A DNA stretch of 53,185 bases. Origin: Acidimicrobiaceae bacterium (GTDB lineage Bacteria > Actinomycetota > Acidimicrobiia > Acidimicrobiales > Aldehydirespiratoraceae). The stretch is taken from assembly GCA_016845585.1 (NCBI GenBank), contig JAERSO010000080.1:1-53185 (forward strand), written 5' to 3'. A program made the position numbers and the translations under genes. Positions 41,447 to 49,691 of the stretch are shown one piece after another. The notes beneath the pieces were generated by a model. That model was not told where the DNA came from. It made no database searches and saw nothing but the letters and a program-made list of their open reading frames with translations. Position 1 is the stretch's first letter, and the number at the start of each line of letters is the position of its first letter.

Positions 41447-41454
41447 TCGCCGAC

Positions 41455-41754
41455 TCAACCGAGATTCGGCAAATGGCCGGAGTCGAGATCGAGACCGTCG
41501 TCGCCCTCGTCATCGCTGGGATGGGCGATCTCGACGTTCGCCTTCTCCGGTTCGAGGATCTCCCCCACCGCGACCATCGCAGCCCCGAGCATGGCCGCCC
41601 CGCATCCTCCCTCGGCACGCCTCGCGGCACGTGCCGCGAGCGGCAGGGGTTGATCTGGGCTGAGCATTTCGGGCCTGTCGCTCACCACTCCAGTCTGGGC
41701 CACAGGGCGGCGAAGCGGGCCCGCGCCGACACGCAGAGTGTCGCGTTCTACCAT
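41455..41754 (-). CDS. small conserved-looking acidic protein
   Basis: 99 residues. The C-terminal half (AAMLGAAMVAVGEILEPEK, then VEIAHPSDDEGDDGLDLDSG) has a hydrophobic helix and an acidic tail and looks like real protein; I recall similar short proteins in actinobacteria but no function. The N-terminal half is less convincing, so the true start may be further in. Divergent from the gene at 41761. Confidence 0.5.
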   Translation of the reverse strand: MVERDTLRVGAGPLRRPVAQTGVVSDRPEMLSPDQPLPLAARAARRAEGGCGAAMLGAAMVAVGEILEPEKANVEIAHPSDDEGDDGLDLDSGHLPNLG

Positions 41755-41760
41755 CGAGGT

Positions 41761-42519
41761 GTGCAGCCTCGTCAGATCATCGCCGTACTCGTCACCTTCA
41801 TCGCCATTCTCGGCGCGGCGACTTTCGTCCTGAACTGGACGGGGGACGACGATGACAACGCCGGTGATGGCGCGGCAACTGACGTCACGTCGTCCACCAC
41901 ATCGTCGACGAGCACCTCATCGACATCGACCACCACCAGCACCACGACCACCACGATTCCGGTCGACTGCTCGGTCGATGCCCCGGCCACCACCACCACG
42001 GAGGCCGCCGACCCCGCGGACGGCGACGCCGATCTGCCCGATGAGGACACCGAGATCATCGTGCCCACGCTCGGCCCGGCGTCGTCGATCAGCACGGTTG
42101 GCCTCGACACCGTGCACTTCGGCATGACCGTCAAACAGGCCGAGTCCGCGGCCGGCACCCAGATGATCCCGTGTGCGCCCGTGTCCAGTTGCTACCGAGT
42201 CACCCCGACAGTGGCTCCGGAGGGCATCAGCTTCGTCGTGCACCAGGGCACCATCGAGCGAGTCGACATCGCCTCGGGTCCGATCACCACACGCTCGGGC
42301 GTCGGCATCGGCACCGCCGAGGATCGCATCATCGAACTGTTCGGGGATCAGATCGAGCGCGCCGTCAACGACGACAGCAGCGTCGACCTGATTTTCGTGC
42401 CCCAGGATGAGGACGACGCCGACTTCCGCGTGATCTTCACGATCCGCGACGGCGTGGTCGAGACCTTCCGCAGCGGTCGAGTGCCGCTCGTGTTGGGCGA
42501 GGCCTGCGCCGAGGCCTGA
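41761..42519 (+). CDS. membrane-anchored extracytoplasmic protein with Thr/Ser spacer
   Basis: 252 residues from the GTG at 41761. One N-terminal membrane segment (IIAVLVTFIAILGAATFVL), a long Ser/Thr-rich spacer and an acidic stretch lead into a C-terminal domain (VHFGMTVKQAESAAGTQMI, GISFVVHQGTIERVDIASG, TRSGVGIGTAEDRIIELFG). Two cysteines flank a CAPVSSC turn. I do not recognise the domain; similar modules are common in cell-envelope proteins of this group. Confidence 0.75.
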   Translation: MQPRQIIAVLVTFIAILGAATFVLNWTGDDDDNAGDGAATDVTSSTTSSTSTSSTSTTTSTTTTTIPVDCSVDAPATTTTEAADPADGDADLPDEDTEIIVPTLGPASSISTVGLDTVHFGMTVKQAESAAGTQMIPCAPVSSCYRVTPTVAPEGISFVVHQGTIERVDIASGPITTRSGVGIGTAEDRIIELFGDQIERAVNDDSSVDLIFVPQDEDDADFRVIFTIRDGVVETFRSGRVPLVLGEACAEA

Positions 42520-42524
42520 CCGGC

Positions 42525-42902
42525 TCAGCCGATCGAGCGAAGATCGACCACGAAGACGAGGGTCTCGTTCGGCGCGATCACTCCACCGGCACCCTGCGCG
42601 CCATAGCCCATGTGGGGCGGGATCGTGAGCCGACGGCGACCACCGACCTTCATCCCCTGCACACCCTGGTCCCAGCCCTGGATGACCTGGCCGACGCCGA
42701 GCCCGAACGAGAGCGTGTCGTTGCGGTTCCACGACGCATCGAACTCCTGGCCGGTCGACCACGAGACACCGACATAGTCGACGGTGACCTGCATACCGGC
42801 GGCGGCTTCAGCACCGTCACCGACCAGCAGGTCATCGATCACCAGATCAGTGGGGGCGGCCGAGTCGGGGATGCTCACTTCGGGCTTGCTGAAGACGTCC
42901 AT
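42525..42902 (-). CDS. FKBP-type peptidyl-prolyl isomerase
   Basis: 125 residues, one FKBP domain. VTVDYVGVSWSTGQEFDASW, VIQGWDQGVQGMKVGGRRRLTIPPHMGYG and LVFVVDL cover the active-site residues. No signal peptide, so cytoplasmic. It follows a lipoprotein gene by 10 bases, suggesting one transcript. Confidence 0.93.
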   Translation of the reverse strand: MDVFSKPEVSIPDSAAPTDLVIDDLLVGDGAEAAAGMQVTVDYVGVSWSTGQEFDASWNRNDTLSFGLGVGQVIQGWDQGVQGMKVGGRRRLTIPPHMGYGAQGAGGVIAPNETLVFVVDLRSIG

Positions 42903-42912
42903 GGAGGCGACT

Positions 42913-43455
42913 CTACCGACCGAACGACTCGGGCAACTCGTCCAGGTAGTCGCGGCACTCGATCACCAGGGTGCCCAGGCCCGCGTCGGTGGCGTCGCCA
43001 GTCTCCAGATCGAGATCGCCGACGAGGACGACGTCGTCGGCACGGATGACATCGCCGTCGATGAGGAACTCGATCGGCCGTTCGATCGATGGCTCGAGGA
43101 GCTCACCATCGAGTTCGACGGCGAGGTACGGGGCGCCCAGGAACGCCTCGACATACACCTGCACCTCGGTTCCCTCGGCATCGACACCGACGGCGAGGAC
43201 CAGCAGTTCGCCCGCCCCGGGGGCAAAGCAATCGGCGGTGAGATCGAAGGCTCGGTCATCGATGGTCAACAAGCCCACCGACTCGGCCGCGGGCGCGGGC
43301 TCCGACGTCGTCGGCGTCGTCTCTGCCGCCGTGGTCGTCGACCGCTCCGGGGGCCCGTTCCCGGATCCGTCCTGCACCGAGCAACCGGCCGTGAGCAGCA
43401 CGGTGACCGCGCCGGCGGCGATGGCGGTCAGTCCCTTCGGCATCCCACCAGCCAA
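42913..43455 (-). CDS. lipoprotein of unknown function
   Basis: About 180 residues from the TTG at 43455, which has GGAGGA 5 bases upstream; the ATG at 43443 is the alternative. Signal peptide with lipobox (VLLTAGCS), Thr/Pro-rich spacer, then a compact beta-rich acidic domain with two Cys. No known motif. Upstream lies a hairpin-rich leader (43476-43630); downstream, 10 bases away, the FKBP gene. Confidence 0.75.
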   Translation of the reverse strand: MAGGMPKGLTAIAAGAVTVLLTAGCSVQDGSGNGPPERSTTTAAETTPTTSEPAPAAESVGLLTIDDRAFDLTADCFAPGAGELLVLAVGVDAEGTEVQVYVEAFLGAPYLAVELDGELLEPSIERPIEFLIDGDVIRADDVVLVGDLDLETGDATDAGLGTLVIECRDYLDELPESFGR

Positions 43456-43475
43456 GCAGATCCTCCGACGCGAAA

Positions 43476-43499
43476 CGGACCGCCCGGGGAGGCGGTCCG
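43476..43499 (-). terminator. terminator-like hairpin in front of the lipoprotein gene
   Basis: CGGACCGCC and its complement around a CGGGGA loop, followed on the minus strand by TTT. It lies 20 bases before the lipoprotein start, in a position typical for attenuation, or it ends the MscS transcript. Confidence 0.6.
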
Positions 43500-43510
43500 C
43501 TTCATTCGTG

Positions 43511-43700
43511 TCTGATCGGGAGTCCAGTCCGATTGACGAGCTTTGCCCCTGGGAGGGGCAGGCCGCAGGGTGTGTGCCCAGTATGTGGTCCGGCAGTGCC
43601 GGGGGTTGTGCGGCGTTGCCTATACAACGCACGAGAAGGCCGCGAGTCGCGGAGTTTCTCGACAAATCGTCGAATTGGGTCGAACGGCCCAGAAACGCGC
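43511..43700 (-). other. hairpin-rich non-coding leader, possible structured RNA
   Basis: No gene. Four inverted repeats occur in 120 bases: ATCGG/CCGAT (43515-43533), TGCCCCT/AGGGGCA (43544-43560), CCGGCA/TGCCGG (43590-43602) and GCGTTG/CAACGC (43613-43630), before the hairpin at 43476-43499. It lies between the MscS stop and the lipoprotein start, both on the minus strand. I do not recognise a known riboswitch. Confidence 0.4.
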
Positions 43701-43709
43701 CGCAACCCG

Positions 43710-44429
43710 TCAGGGGTGATGCACTCGCATCCCGCCCCTGGTGAGCACGCTGTTGGCGATGTGCGCCGAGCTTCCGTCGTCGAGCGACAACTCAACCGAC
43801 GCTGGATGCATCGCCACCACGCGGCCAGTCGTCTCGCCGACTTCGACGCGATCCCCCACCCGGATCAAGCGGTGGAGGTAGCGCCCCGCCGCCAGTTCCC
43901 CACCGAGCTCGCGGCCGCCGAGTCCGATGAGCAGCGCGAATGCCAGCGCGCCCGCGAACACGACACCGGCCACGATGATCGACAGGATGGTGGTCTCGAC
44001 GCCGAGCTGGCTGAGCGAGAGGACGATCGCCACCGAGTACACGAGCGTGCGACCGAGGCTGGCCACTTGGACGCGCATCCGGGCGCTCGAACCCTCGAAC
44101 GCACCGTTGACCATCCCGCCGACGGCGAACGCAATCGCTCGCGCCGCGATCAGGATGAGGCCCGCGGCGAGCACGCGGGGCGATTTCCGGAGGATCTCTG
44201 CCGGGATCGGCTCGAGCGTCTCGGGGTTGGTGAACCCGATCGCGACGATCACGCCGACGGCGGTGAAGAAGAGGAACAGGAACGTGGAGCTGGCCCGAGC
44301 GGCGTCATGGGCCTCCGGGTGTTCGGCGCGATCGTTCAGGATGATCCGCCGCACGAGCGCGGCGCCGACCACACCCGACAGCAAGCCGACGAGGATGGCT
44401 CCAGCCGCATAAATCCAGGGATCGATCAT
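43710..44429 (-). CDS. small-conductance mechanosensitive channel-like protein (MscS family)
   Basis: 239 residues; ATG at 44429 overlaps the anti-sigma stop (ATGA). Five or so hydrophobic segments; the pore-lining helix and beta domain read VVFAGALAFALLIGLGGRELGGELAAGRYLHRLIRVGDRVEVGETTGRVVAMHPASVEL, the MscS hallmark. It lacks the large C-terminal vestibule, so it is a short member. Would release solutes on membrane tension. Confidence 0.85.
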   Translation of the reverse strand: MIDPWIYAAGAILVGLLSGVVGAALVRRIILNDRAEHPEAHDAARASSTFLFLFFTAVGVIVAIGFTNPETLEPIPAEILRKSPRVLAAGLILIAARAIAFAVGGMVNGAFEGSSARMRVQVASLGRTLVYSVAIVLSLSQLGVETTILSIIVAGVVFAGALAFALLIGLGGRELGGELAAGRYLHRLIRVGDRVEVGETTGRVVAMHPASVELSLDDGSSAHIANSVLTRGGMRVHHP

Positions 44430-44779
44430 CGGGGACTCCCGTCGGCGTCGACGTCATCTTGGTGAGCAGTATCACTGTCCGTGGCGGGATCCAGGATTGA
44501 GTGCACCAGGTCCCACGGGATCAGGAACAGATCGGCGAAGGTCCCGGCGGCAGCCTCCGAGCGGAGCCGGTCATCGACTCCGAGGTTCGTTCGGTCGTTG
44601 AGATCGGCAGGCGGCGCGATGGCCGTCTGCAGGTCGGCCACCACCTCGACGTCCAGCTCGGTCAGGGCTTCCAGTGCTTCGTGACAGTGCTCACAGTCGC
44701 TGACGTGACGATCGACGCGGCGGGATTCCCCTGTGTCGAGCCAGCGCTGCAGTCGCTGTCGGGACGGATGTCGGCTCAT
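44426..44779 (-). CDS. zinc-finger anti-sigma factor
   Basis: About 117 residues from the ATG at 44779, eight bases after the sigma stop; a TTG at 44797 is possible. The ZAS-type motif HVSDCEHC lies near the N-terminus after LQRWLDTGESRRVDR. No membrane segment is seen, so this is a soluble anti-sigma, possibly responding to redox or zinc. It overlaps the MscS start. Confidence 0.8.
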   Translation of the reverse strand: MSRHPSRQRLQRWLDTGESRRVDRHVSDCEHCHEALEALTELDVEVVADLQTAIAPPADLNDRTNLGVDDRLRSEAAAGTFADLFLIPWDLVHSILDPATDSDTAHQDDVDADGSPR

Positions 44780-44787
44780 GAGGTCAA

Positions 44788-45315
44788 TCAGTTCCAATCC
44801 TTGAGTGCGTCTTTCAGCGCCTTGCGGGCTCGGAAGAGGCGGGTTTTCACGGTGGAGAGCGGGAGGTCGAGGGTCGCTGCGATCTCGTCGTAGGAGAGGT
44901 CATCGACCTCTTTCAGGAGGATCAACGTCCGTGCGTCCTCGTCGAGGTGGCGCATCAGCTCCCAGAGTTCATCGAGCTGGGCACGGCCCTCGACGGTACG
45001 GGTGGTCTCCGGGCCACCTGCGCCCTCGGGCATCGTGTCAGGGCCGTGGAGGTCCTCGCGCCGGGTCCGCAAGAGCGAGATCGCGGTATTGCGCGCGACC
45101 TTCAACAGCCATGCCTTGGGGATGGGTTCGCCGGTCGGTACCGGCGAGTGGCGCCACGCTTTGAGCATCGTCTCCTGCACCACGTCGTCGGCGAGCGCGG
45201 GGTCGTGCACAACGGTGAGGGCGACCCGGTAAACGGCCGCGGCGTGCTGTTCGACAACTCGACGGAGTTGTTCCTCATTGGGACGATCGTCGGCGCCGTG
45301 ATCGGGGGGAGACAT
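44788..45315 (-). CDS. ECF-family RNA polymerase sigma factor
   Basis: 175 residues. Region 2: AVYRVALTVVHDPALADDVVQETMLKAWRH; region 4: LDEDARTLILLKEVDDLSYDEIAATLDLPLSTVKTRLFRARKAL. First gene of a three-gene operon with its anti-sigma factor and an MscS-type channel. Probable envelope or osmotic stress regulator. Confidence 0.93.
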   Translation of the reverse strand: MSPPDHGADDRPNEEQLRRVVEQHAAAVYRVALTVVHDPALADDVVQETMLKAWRHSPVPTGEPIPKAWLLKVARNTAISLLRTRREDLHGPDTMPEGAGGPETTRTVEGRAQLDELWELMRHLDEDARTLILLKEVDDLSYDEIAATLDLPLSTVKTRLFRARKALKDALKDWN

Positions 45316-45414
45316 GTCTGTCCTACGCCAGTCGGCGGGAGCAGCGCTCGGGTTGAGTGGTCCCAGATTGCCTGCGCCGGGCCGATAGCGTCGCGGGGGA
45401 CCGAAAGGGAACCG

Positions 45415-46233
45415 GTGGTCTCACAACAGGAGCGAACCAAGCGACGTGTCGCGTTGGCCAAGGAGCAGGAGCGGCAGGTCCGGGCGGACGCGAAACGCCA
45501 GACCCGCAAGCAACGGCGGCGCCAGCTGATCGTCGGTGGCGTCGTCGGCTTTCTCGCGCTCGCGTTGATCGCGCCACTCACCGCTGGGCTCCTGCTGGAC
45601 GGCAGTGGAGCCGAACTCGACGCGCTCCCCACCTCCACCACCGTTCCCCCCACACTGGTGGATCCTGTATTCGCCGGCGCCGCGCTGTCCGGGCCCACCC
45701 CGTGCCCTGCCGCCGACGGCACCGAGCAACGGACGACGAGCTTCGAACAGGCACCCGAGTTCTGTATCGATCCCGCCAACTCCTACGCCATGGCCCTCGA
45801 CACCAGCGAAGGAGAGATCGTGATCGAACTCGACGCCGACACCGCCCCCACCGCGGCGAACCTCGCCGTGGTGTTCGCCCGCTACGGCGTCTACGACAGT
45901 GCGCGGGCGACATCGTTCATCGACGGGCTCACGGTGATCGGTTCCCTCGGCTCCGCCGGGTTCACCGAACCCGCCGATCCAGCCGAAGCCCCTGAGGACG
46001 GCATCTATCCGGTCGGGTCGGTGGTCATGTTCACCAAGCTCGACGGCGGCATGGAGGGGCAGCTGGCCATCGTCAGCACGCAGGCGGCGGCAGACGCCTT
46101 GGCCGAGGATCCGACGCACCCGATCATCGGCATGGTCGCCGACCCCGAGACCGCCTCGGCGATCGACGGCGCAGCAGCGACCGAGCTCGAATTCCGGATC
46201 GGTGACGTGACAGTGACCGAGACAACGGGTTGA
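45415..46233 (+). CDS. membrane-anchored degenerate cyclophilin-like protein
   Basis: 272 residues from the GTG at 45415 (AAAGGGA 5 bases upstream). A basic coiled N-terminus, one membrane segment and then a domain aligned with the next gene's cyclophilin (YAMALDTSEGEIVIELDADTAPTAANLAVVFARYGVYD). The catalytic Arg/Phe/Gln region is missing, so it is probably not an active isomerase. Paralogue of the following gene. Confidence 0.75.
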   Translation: MVSQQERTKRRVALAKEQERQVRADAKRQTRKQRRRQLIVGGVVGFLALALIAPLTAGLLLDGSGAELDALPTSTTVPPTLVDPVFAGAALSGPTPCPAADGTEQRTTSFEQAPEFCIDPANSYAMALDTSEGEIVIELDADTAPTAANLAVVFARYGVYDSARATSFIDGLTVIGSLGSAGFTEPADPAEAPEDGIYPVGSVVMFTKLDGGMEGQLAIVSTQAAADALAEDPTHPIIGMVADPETASAIDGAAATELEFRIGDVTVTETTG

Positions 46234-46254
46234 TCGGCGCTACCGTTTTGCCCC

Positions 46255-47118
46255 GTGGCGAACAACAAGCGCGAACGACAAAAGGCCAACCGCGAGCAGA
46301 ATCGCCTGGCAGCCGCCGAGGCGGACCAGGCCGCGAAACAGCGGAGACTGATCCTCCTGGGCGCCCTCGCGGTGATCATTGTGGTGGTCGGAGCGATCCT
46401 GATGCTCAACAGTGGCGACGACGATGCCACGACCACCGCCGCCGCGTCCGACACCAGCACCGACGACACCACCGACGCCGATGCCGATGATCAAACCGAC
46501 TCAGGCGATTGCCCCGCCGAGGACGGATCATCACCGCGCACGATCGATTTCGACGGACCCCAGCCCATGTGCATCGATCCCGACGACGCCCACGTGGCTG
46601 TGTTCGGCACCTCCGAGGGCGAGATCCGAGTCGAGCTCGACACCGCCGACACACCGCTCACGGTCAACAACTTCGTGACCCTCGCCCGCTGGGGCTACTA
46701 CGACGGCACAACCTTCTTCCGGACCGATCCGAGCATCGACATCATCCAGGGCGGCTCACCTCACACCGAGTCGCCGTCGGATCCCGGCCCCGGCTACACG
46801 ATCCCCGATGAGCCCGAGTTCTCATACGATGCCGCCTCCGGCCAGGTCTTCGACGGCCCGTACCGCTATGTGCCCGGTCAGCTCGTGATGGCTCGCTCGG
46901 CCGGGCCCGACGCCGGCAGCGCACAGTTCTTCTTCACCACCGGCACACGATCCTCGCTCCTCGACGGACAGGGCGTCTATGTCGTGTTCGGCGAGACCGA
47001 CGACGCCGGCCTCGCCATCCTGCAGGGGATCATCGGCCTCCACGAGCCGGGCGGCTCTCTGGGCGGCGCACCATCGCGCACCGTCACCGTCAACAGCGTC
47101 ACCATCGAGACCAGCTGA
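46255..47118 (+). CDS. membrane-anchored cyclophilin-type peptidyl-prolyl isomerase
   Basis: 287 residues, GTG start. Basic coiled N-terminus, membrane segment (LLGALAVIIVVVGAILML), acidic spacer and a cyclophilin domain: ELDTADTPLTVNNFVTLARWGYYDGTTFFR, IIQGGSP, QLVMARSAGPDAGSAQFFFTT and YVVFGE. Acts outside the membrane on proline peptides. The degenerate paralogue lies just upstream. Confidence 0.9.
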   Translation: MANNKRERQKANREQNRLAAAEADQAAKQRRLILLGALAVIIVVVGAILMLNSGDDDATTTAAASDTSTDDTTDADADDQTDSGDCPAEDGSSPRTIDFDGPQPMCIDPDDAHVAVFGTSEGEIRVELDTADTPLTVNNFVTLARWGYYDGTTFFRTDPSIDIIQGGSPHTESPSDPGPGYTIPDEPEFSYDAASGQVFDGPYRYVPGQLVMARSAGPDAGSAQFFFTTGTRSSLLDGQGVYVVFGETDDAGLAILQGIIGLHEPGGSLGGAPSRTVTVNSVTIETS

Positions 47119-47121
47119 CGA

Positions 47122-47634
47122 TCAGCGCCAGGTGTGACGGTTCCGTCGCGCCCGGCCGTCGACGAATGGCCGCAACGGTGCCGCCACAGACGCCACTTCG
47201 AAACGATGGAGGTCGGTGACGAAGAGCCGGCGCGAACGGAACTCGTTGGGTATGTCGCGGTCGAGATGGAGCCCACCGAACGGACGCTGTAGCCGTGCGC
47301 CGAGGCGAAGCAGCTCCCCCGTGCGGCCGGGACGAATCGTCGGCTCGAGAAAGGCGATCACTCCTTCGGGAGCCAGTACGTCGATCATCTGGCTGATGAA
47401 CTCGTCCATGTCGGCGACGAGCGGCGTGCGCACGAGCGACACGATCGTGTCGAACTCGCCATCGATCTCCGCCAGCTGCTCGAGATCCTCGAGCATGAGC
47501 GGTTCCCCGGCATAGGACGACACATGGTCGTTCCAGCCCCCCAGATCGAGTACTCGACCCGCTGTGGTGGTCGCGATCGTGCGGCGCCGTTCGGCGAGAG
47601 CAGCAGAAAGTTCGGGCGGAAGGCGCGGCGCCAT
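47122..47634 (-). CDS. SAM methyltransferase-like protein
   Basis: 170 residues. RVLDLGGWNDHVSSY is a motif I variant, FDTIVSLVRTPLVADMDEFI and VLAPEGVIAFLEPTIRPG follow. A short class I methyltransferase; substrate unknown. Convergent with the cyclophilin gene and divergent from aat. Confidence 0.75.
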   Translation of the reverse strand: MAPRLPPELSAALAERRRTIATTTAGRVLDLGGWNDHVSSYAGEPLMLEDLEQLAEIDGEFDTIVSLVRTPLVADMDEFISQMIDVLAPEGVIAFLEPTIRPGRTGELLRLGARLQRPFGGLHLDRDIPNEFRSRRLFVTDLHRFEVASVAAPLRPFVDGRARRNRHTWR

Positions 47635-47673
47635 GTTGGCAACCTACCGGGTGGGGAAACCTAGGCTGCGAGG

Positions 47674-48378
47674 GTGCCGATCGAACCCTCATCGACACCG
47701 TGGCAGTTCCCGCCGGTCGACATCGCCGACCGGCACGGGCTGGTTGCGATCGGTGCGGACAGCGAGCCCGGGACGATCCTTGCCGCGTACCGGCGCGGCA
47801 TCTTCCCGATGCCAGTCGAAGCGGAGGGCTCGCTGGGGTGGTGGTCACCGAACCCCCGCGGTGTGCTCCGCCTGACGGACTTCCACGCCAGCCGATCACT
47901 CCGGCGATCCATCTCCCGTTTCGAGTTCCGCGTCGACACGGCGTTCGACGAGGTCGTCGATGGTTGCGCGGACCCCGACCGTCCCCATGGGTGGATCGAC
48001 GACCGGATCCGCCGCGCCTACCGGGAACTGTTCGACCTCGGGTGGGCACACAGCATCGAGACCTGGCTCGACGACCGGCTGGTGGGCGGGCTGTACGGCC
48101 TCGCTCTCGGCGGCCTGTTCGCCGCCGAATCGAAGTACCACCGTGTCACCGATGCGTCGAAGGCCGCGGTTGCGGCTCTGGTCGCGGGGCTCGACGACGA
48201 GCATGCCGAGCATCGTCTGATCGACGTGCAGTGGCGTACCGACCACCTCGCCACCCTCGGTGTGACCGAAATCGACCGAGCCGACTACCTCACCCGGCTG
48301 CCCAGCGTGCTGCGCATCCCGCCCTCCGCGCTCTTCTCCGGAGAGAGTTCTACGATTCCGATCCCGCCGTGGGCTTGA
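47674..48378 (+). CDS. aat: leucyl/phenylalanyl-tRNA-protein transferase
   Basis: 234 residues, GTG start. Adds Leu or Phe from tRNA to N-terminal Arg or Lys of proteins, marking them for the N-end rule. Hallmarks: AYRRGIFPMPVE, LGWWSPNPRGVL, GWIDDRIRRAYRELFDLGWAHSIETW, LVGGLYGLALGGLFAAESKYH and LIDVQWRTDHLATLGV. Confidence 0.95.
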   Translation: MPIEPSSTPWQFPPVDIADRHGLVAIGADSEPGTILAAYRRGIFPMPVEAEGSLGWWSPNPRGVLRLTDFHASRSLRRSISRFEFRVDTAFDEVVDGCADPDRPHGWIDDRIRRAYRELFDLGWAHSIETWLDDRLVGGLYGLALGGLFAAESKYHRVTDASKAAVAALVAGLDDEHAEHRLIDVQWRTDHLATLGVTEIDRADYLTRLPSVLRIPPSALFSGESSTIPIPPWA

Positions 48379-48408
48379 ATCCCAAGCGTCTCGACCGATG
48401 GAGTGCCG

Positions 48409-49230
48409 ATGACAGAGCAGCGCATGGATCTCGCCACCGGACTCGCGGCCGCCAGCCTCGTTACCGGACTCGTCGCCTCCCTCGGCGGCCGCCGGAAACT
48501 CGGCGTCCTCGCCGCGGGTAGCGCAGCGGCGAGCGCCGCCCTCAGCCAGCGAAACGTCAAGGCCTCAGCCGAGCTCGACAGTCGTGTGGCCGCGATGAAC
48601 GAGCAGATCCGACAGCTCGAGAGCGCCGTCGCCTCACAGGTCCAGAGCCGGATGGCAGCCGAGGAAGCCGTGAAGTCGCTGAGCGAGCAGCTCGCCGCGG
48701 CCGAGCGACGCGCCGGTGACGCCAGCTCGACACCGACCGTGATCAACAATCCCGGCGGCGGCGAGGGTGGTCTGACCGACCCCGCAACCGGACTCTTCAA
48801 CCACGAGTACTTCCTGGTCGCCCTCGACTCTCGGATCGCGGCAGCCCGACGCCACCTCCGACCCGTCGCCGTTGCCCTGATCCAGGTCGTCGACGGCCGC
48901 GAGGGGGCGGAGCGTCCCGACGCGGACCCCACGATCGTCGCGAACGCACTGCGCGAGACCTTGCGCGAATCGGACACGGCCACTCGTCTCACCGACGGTC
49001 GCTATGGCGTGATGCTCGAAGACACACCGGAGAACGGCGCGATCTGGACCATGGAGCGCGTTCGTCGCTGCATCGCCCAGGATCACCCCAACCTCACGTT
49101 GTGGGCCGGTGTCGCCTGTTATCCGGCGCACGCGTTCGACGTCGGCGCCCTGATCGACCGAGCCGATGTGGCGTTGACGGCTGCCCAGGACTGGCACCAG
49201 GACCGCATCGAGGTCGCCACCGCCGAATAG
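48409..49230 (+). CDS. coiled-coil protein with degenerate GGDEF domain
   Basis: 273 residues from the ATG at 48409 (GGAG 5 bases upstream). A hydrophobic N-terminal hairpin, a coiled coil (about residues 50-100), then a GGDEF fold beginning DPATGLFNHEYFLVALDSRI and later ALRETLRESDTATRLTDGRYGVMLEDTP. The GGDEF signature is replaced by TDGRYG, so diguanylate cyclase activity is unlikely; it may bind a nucleotide or act as scaffold. Last gene before tRNA-Ser(TGA). Confidence 0.75.
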   Translation: MTEQRMDLATGLAAASLVTGLVASLGGRRKLGVLAAGSAAASAALSQRNVKASAELDSRVAAMNEQIRQLESAVASQVQSRMAAEEAVKSLSEQLAAAERRAGDASSTPTVINNPGGGEGGLTDPATGLFNHEYFLVALDSRIAAARRHLRPVAVALIQVVDGREGAERPDADPTIVANALRETLRESDTATRLTDGRYGVMLEDTPENGAIWTMERVRRCIAQDHPNLTLWAGVACYPAHAFDVGALIDRADVALTAAQDWHQDRIEVATAE

Positions 49231-49249
49231 TCCCTCTAGCCTCGTCTCT

Positions 49250-49336
49250 GGAGAGATGGCAGAGTGGACGATTGCGTCGGTCTTGAAAACCGTTGGGCCT
49301 TTACGGGTCCCGGGGGTTCGAATCCCCCTCTCTCCG
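49250..49336 (+). tRNA. tRNA-Ser(TGA)
   Basis: GGAGAGA pairs with TCTCTCC, discriminator G, CCA encoded. Anticodon loop CTTGAAA gives TGA (49284-49286), reading UCA and other UCN codons. Long variable arm present. Confidence 0.96.
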
Positions 49337-49363
49337 CCAAGGTTTCTGTCCGAGTCATCAGCC

Positions 49364-49385
49364 GACGGCCGCGGCACCGGCCGTC
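49364..49385 (+). terminator. hairpin after tRNA-Ser(TGA)
   Basis: GACGGCCG and CGGCCGTC around a 6-base loop, 25 bases after the tRNA. No T run. Probably ends the tRNA transcript. Confidence 0.5.
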
Positions 49386-49691
49386 GCCGACCCGGACACC
49401 GTCGTGGCAAGACCGGCGGCGAGCAGGACGACAACAGCCGCGGTGGGCTACGCGGACAGTCCGTCGAGAAGGGATCCGGCTCGGTCGCGGAGCGTAAGCG
49501 CGTGGTCCCGTGAATCGAGATGGTCCACACCGCTGCTACGGCTTCCATGGCGCCTGACGGTAGTCGCGCCCTCTGCGGCCGGTCCCTCGCAGTGTGATCA
49601 CGACTGCGAACGGTAGGACCCCTCCGGTAGCAGCGCCCCAACAGCGACCCCTCCCCCGGGCCCGCTGGCTGCTGGGTAGTCTGCCGACACC
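49386..49691. other. gene-free stretch
   Basis: About 300 bases between the tRNA hairpin and the MFS gene. I see no convincing gene, repeat or RNA; presumably it holds the promoter of the MFS gene. Confidence 0.5.

Noticed and set aside
43511..43700. Known riboswitch (c-di-GMP, c-di-AMP or cobalamin) in the leader
   Set aside because: Hairpins are present but the conserved core sequences of these classes are not.
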